From: an uncultured archaeon
GTDB lineage: Archaea > Thermoproteota > Nitrososphaeria_A > Caldarchaeales > Calditenuaceae
Direction: 5' to 3'
Assembly (NCBI GenBank): GCA_937921685.1
Contig: CAKZUF010000018.1
Coordinates: 1 to 33,619, forward strand
Length of the DNA: 33,619 nt
The notes under the pieces were generated by a model. It was given only the letters and a program-made list of their open reading frames with translations. It was not told the DNA's origin and did no database searches. The translations under genes were made by a program, and so were the position numbers. Below, one piece after another: positions 31,855 through 33,619 of the stretch; position 1 is the stretch's first letter; each line of letters starts with the position of its first letter.

Positions 31855-32328
31855 ATGCCTGTCAAAGTCGGGGACAGGGCTCCGGATTTCTCGCTGCCTG
31901 ACCAGGACAGGAATGTGAGGAGGCTATCCGACTATCGCGGCAAAAAGGTTATACTGGCTTTCTTCCCAGGCGCCTTCACCTCGGTCTGCACGAAGGAGAT
32001 GTGCACCTTCCGGGACAGCCTCTCCCAGTTCTCAAAGCTGGACGCCGAGGTCATCGGAATAAGTGTTAACGACCCCTTCACGCTGAAGGCCTTCGCGGAG
32101 CACAATAAGCTCGGATTCACACTGCTATCAGACTATTCGAGGGAGGTTTCTAGGAAGTATGGTGGTATTCATGAGGATTTTATCGGGTTGAAGGGGTACT
32201 CCGTGGCTAAGAGATCCGTCTTCATAATAGATAAGGACGGTGTGGTGAGGTATGCTTGGATTTCTGAGGACCCCGCTAAGGAGCCGGACTACAGGGATAT
32301 AGAGGCAGCACTAGCGAAGATCAGCTAA
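31855..32328 (+). CDS. Peroxiredoxin (AhpE/BCP-like)
   Basis: 157 residues. The active site is [19 protein letters not shown]: Thr42 and the peroxidatic Cys45 of PxxxTxxC, with a second cysteine (Cys50) five residues on, as in BCP/PrxQ proteins that form an intra-helical disulfide. [24 protein letters not shown] and the Arg near the C-terminus ([16 protein letters not shown]) complete the thioredoxin-fold signature. It reduces H2O2 or organic peroxides with a thiol reductant. ATG 31855 is the start, with AAATTATG about 27 nt upstream. It overlaps the convergent SDR gene by 8 nt. Confidence 0.93.
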   Translation: MPVKVGDRAPDFSLPDQDRNVRRLSDYRGKKVILAFFPGAFTSVCTKEMCTFRDSLSQFSKLDAEVIGISVNDPFTLKAFAEHNKLGFTLLSDYSREVSRKYGGIHEDFIGLKGYSVAKRSVFIIDKDGVVRYAWISEDPAKEPDYRDIEAALAKIS

Positions 32329-33091
32329 GCATCACGGTTCCACCGTCCACCACTATCACCTGCCCGTTCACGTAGCTGAATAGGTCTGATGCGAGTGCGA
32401 GCGCCACGGTTGCCACTTCGCGGGGCTCCCCCCACCTATTCATCGGAGACTCTTGGGCGAGCCTCCTCCTCTCTGAGGGCTTGAGTTTTCCATAGGTCGC
32501 GCTGGTCTTTATATTCCCGAGCGCTAGGGCGTATGCCCTTATCCTGAGCCTGTCGTATTCTGCTGCTATCGCCTTCATAAGCCCTATCAATGTGAGCTTA
32601 GCCAGAGAGTAGGCGGCGCCATACCTGTACCATGTTATGGCGGGTGTGGATGATGTGAAGATCATTACTCCTCCCCGCCTGCTCATTATCGGTATGGCCG
32701 CCTGGGCTAGGCTTAGGGCTGTGTAGAAGTCTGCGGCCATTACCTCCCTTATCGTGTCAATATCTATCTCGTCGATGCTTCTATACCATGTTGATGGTTC
32801 GAGTCTGGCGCCCACGTAGCTGACCAGTATGTCAAGCCCGCCTAGTTTTTGGGCCGCGGACTTCACCACCTTGGCCGCCTCGCCCAGCCTGGTTAGGTCG
32901 GCTGGAATAGGTACCGCCTCCCCTCCCCGCGACTTTATCTCTGATGCCAGCCTCCTCAACATGCTTGCGCGCCTCGCCACCAGCGCTAGCCTCGCCCCGT
33001 GCTCTGTGAAGACCCTCGCGGTCTCTTGGCCTATCTCGCTCGTGGCCCCCGCTATGAGTGCCTGCCGCCCCTCTAGGAGCATAACCATCAA
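32321..33091 (-). CDS. Short-chain dehydrogenase/reductase
   Basis: 256 residues, classic SDR size. The cofactor loop is GATSEIG (15-21) in place of TGxxxGIG. ADLT follows beta 4 region. The usual NNAG is SYVGA here. The catalytic Ser is in TSS (146-148), with Tyr161 and Lys165 in [19 protein letters not shown] closes the protein as in 3-oxoacyl-reductase and glucose-dehydrogenase types. The substrate cannot be inferred. The first codon is TTG, the second ATG. The SDR frame is also open and GC3-rich upstream of the start, into the 3' part of the Hjc gene. Confidence 0.88.
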   Translation of the reverse strand: MMVMLLEGRQALIAGATSEIGQETARVFTEHGARLALVARRASMLRRLASEIKSRGGEAVPIPADLTRLGEAAKVVKSAAQKLGGLDILVSYVGARLEPSTWYRSIDEIDIDTIREVMAADFYTALSLAQAAIPIMSRRGGVMIFTSSTPAITWYRYGAAYSLAKLTLIGLMKAIAAEYDRLRIRAYALALGNIKTSATYGKLKPSERRRLAQESPMNRWGEPREVATVALALASDLFSYVNGQVIVVDGGTVMLS

Positions 33092-33545
33092 CTTCGGCCG
33101 GGTCTCGTATAGCTTTATCTTGACTGGGCGCCCCAGCGCCTTCCAGCGATACTTGGACGGTGCCCTCAGAGTCTACTTCGCGGAAGATCCAGCCCCTCCC
33201 CAGAAATCTGACTGCGAGGACTGGTTTGGGGTTGAACTCTCCTCCGCAGTGGGGGCACTTGATCCTGAAGAGCTCTGTGAATCTTAGCAGCCTCTCGAGC
33301 TGGTCAGGCCTGACGTATATTGATTCCCTGTTGGTAGATTTCACCTCTATGGCGTAGAGTTCACCGTCCTCGACAACCAATAGGTCGGGCTTGTACGTCT
33401 TCCCCGTCCCACTTCCCGGCGTCCTCACTGCGTAGTAGCCGGGCTTGTTGAGGGTTGTGAACTTCTTCATCAGATAGTATTCTCCCTCATAGCCGATTCG
33501 GAGCCTGTAGGACCTCTTGAAAGTGGAGGCTGGCCTCCGCGGCAT
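32832..33545 (-). CDS. hjc: Holliday junction resolvase Hjc, with an aberrant 3' end
   Basis: The first ~125 residues from ATG 33545 are Hjc: GYEGEYYLMKKF (catalytic Glu), KPDLLVVEDGELYAIEVKST (the Asp and E-x-K of the nuclease core), CPHCGGEFNPKPVLAVRFLGRGWIF. Hjc is normally about 120-145 residues and cuts four-way junctions. Here the frame stays open for 110 more codons, of which 86 lie over the SDR gene and read as low-complexity Gly/Arg/Ala protein. Between 33160 and 33092 the +1 frame has GC-rich third positions in 18 of 22 codons against 10 of 22 in the Hjc frame, so a frameshift near 33158-33172 is likely. Real product end unknown. Confidence 0.8.
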   Translation of the reverse strand: MPRRPASTFKRSYRLRIGYEGEYYLMKKFTTLNKPGYYAVRTPGSGTGKTYKPDLLVVEDGELYAIEVKSTNRESIYVRPDQLERLLRFTELFRIKCPHCGGEFNPKPVLAVRFLGRGWIFREVDSEGTVQVSLEGAGAPSQDKAIRDPAEVDGYAPRGAAGTHSGGHERDRPRDREGLHRARGEASAGGEARKHVEEAGIRDKVAGRGGGTYSSRPNQAGRGGQGGEVRGPKTRRA

Positions 33546-33565
33546 GAGTATCAACCCTTAAGGGG

Positions 33566-33575
33566 AAGGCTATAA
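33566..33575 (-). promoter_or_regulatory. TATA box of hjc
   Basis: The minus strand reads CCTTATAGCC, centred about 25 nt before ATG 33545, so that ATG is preferred over the upstream TTG at 33554. Confidence 0.6.
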
Positions 33576-33619
33576 GGAGTTCACTATTCAAAGCTAGAAG
33601 AGGCTCCAGCGGTCATAAC

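Overview
The window is archaeal chromosome, probably from a thermophile of the TACK/Thermoproteota branch. The signs are an archaeal-type 23S rRNA 3' end, an archaeal RNase P RNA, and archaeal or eukaryote-like proteins (Rpo12, Rpp21, AglB/STT3, PAC2 chaperone, p27 autoantigen homologue, Hjc, AtpK). Most genes have a TATA box about 26-36 nt before the start codon and no Shine-Dalgarno, so leaderless transcription dominates. TTG and GTG starts are common. Aerobic or NO-respiring heme-copper enzymes and an XdhC/CoxI protein would fit Caldarchaeia (Aigarchaeota) or a relative, but that placement is an inference.

Layout. 1-560: 3' end of 23S rRNA, with no 5S behind it. 0.7-1.9 kb: MFS transporter. 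1.9-4.7 kb: leftward group of a tandem-SIS protein, a GcvH-like/TusA-like fusion protein and a two-domain rhodanese, which look like a small sulfur-carrier unit. 4.8-7.7 kb: PAC2 chaperone and STT3, convergent. 8-12.4 kb: small membrane protein, RecA-like ATPase, winged-helix protein, radical SAM protein, XdhC/CoxI. 12.46-12.77 kb: RNase P RNA. 12.9-17 kb: glutamate dehydrogenase, second MFS transporter, C69/secernin-type hydrolase. 17.2-20.5 kb: NnrS-like membrane protein facing a heme-copper catalytic subunit with NO-reductase-type active-site residues, and its CuA subunit II, which is broken by an in-frame TAG. 20.6-28.7 kb: compact housekeeping block (phosphoribosyltransferase, SufC, M1 aminopeptidase with HEAT repeats, Rpp21, zinc-ribbon membrane protein, NTF2-like protein, UPF0201, thymidylate kinase, ThpR, p27-like zinc protein). 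28.7-30.1 kb: HAD phosphatase, Rpo12, Dps-like ferritin. 30.26 kb: tRNA-Leu(GAG), followed by a decayed ORF that may be a mobile-element relic and about 580 bp without a gene. 31.4-33.6 kb: ATP synthase subunit K, peroxiredoxin, SDR oxidoreductase and an Hjc gene whose 3' end runs out of frame into the SDR gene.

The two observations most likely to be new are (1) the fusion of a GcvH-like domain that has lost its lipoyl lysine to a TusA-like domain that keeps its sulfur-carrying cysteine, next to a rhodanese; and (2) a CuA-type heme-copper enzyme with a helix-VI His-x3-Glu as in NO reductases and Met where the second low-spin-heme His should be, beside an NnrS-like gene, with subunit II carrying an amber codon. 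Gene packing is extreme: three convergent pairs share one CTAG palindrome as both stop codons.
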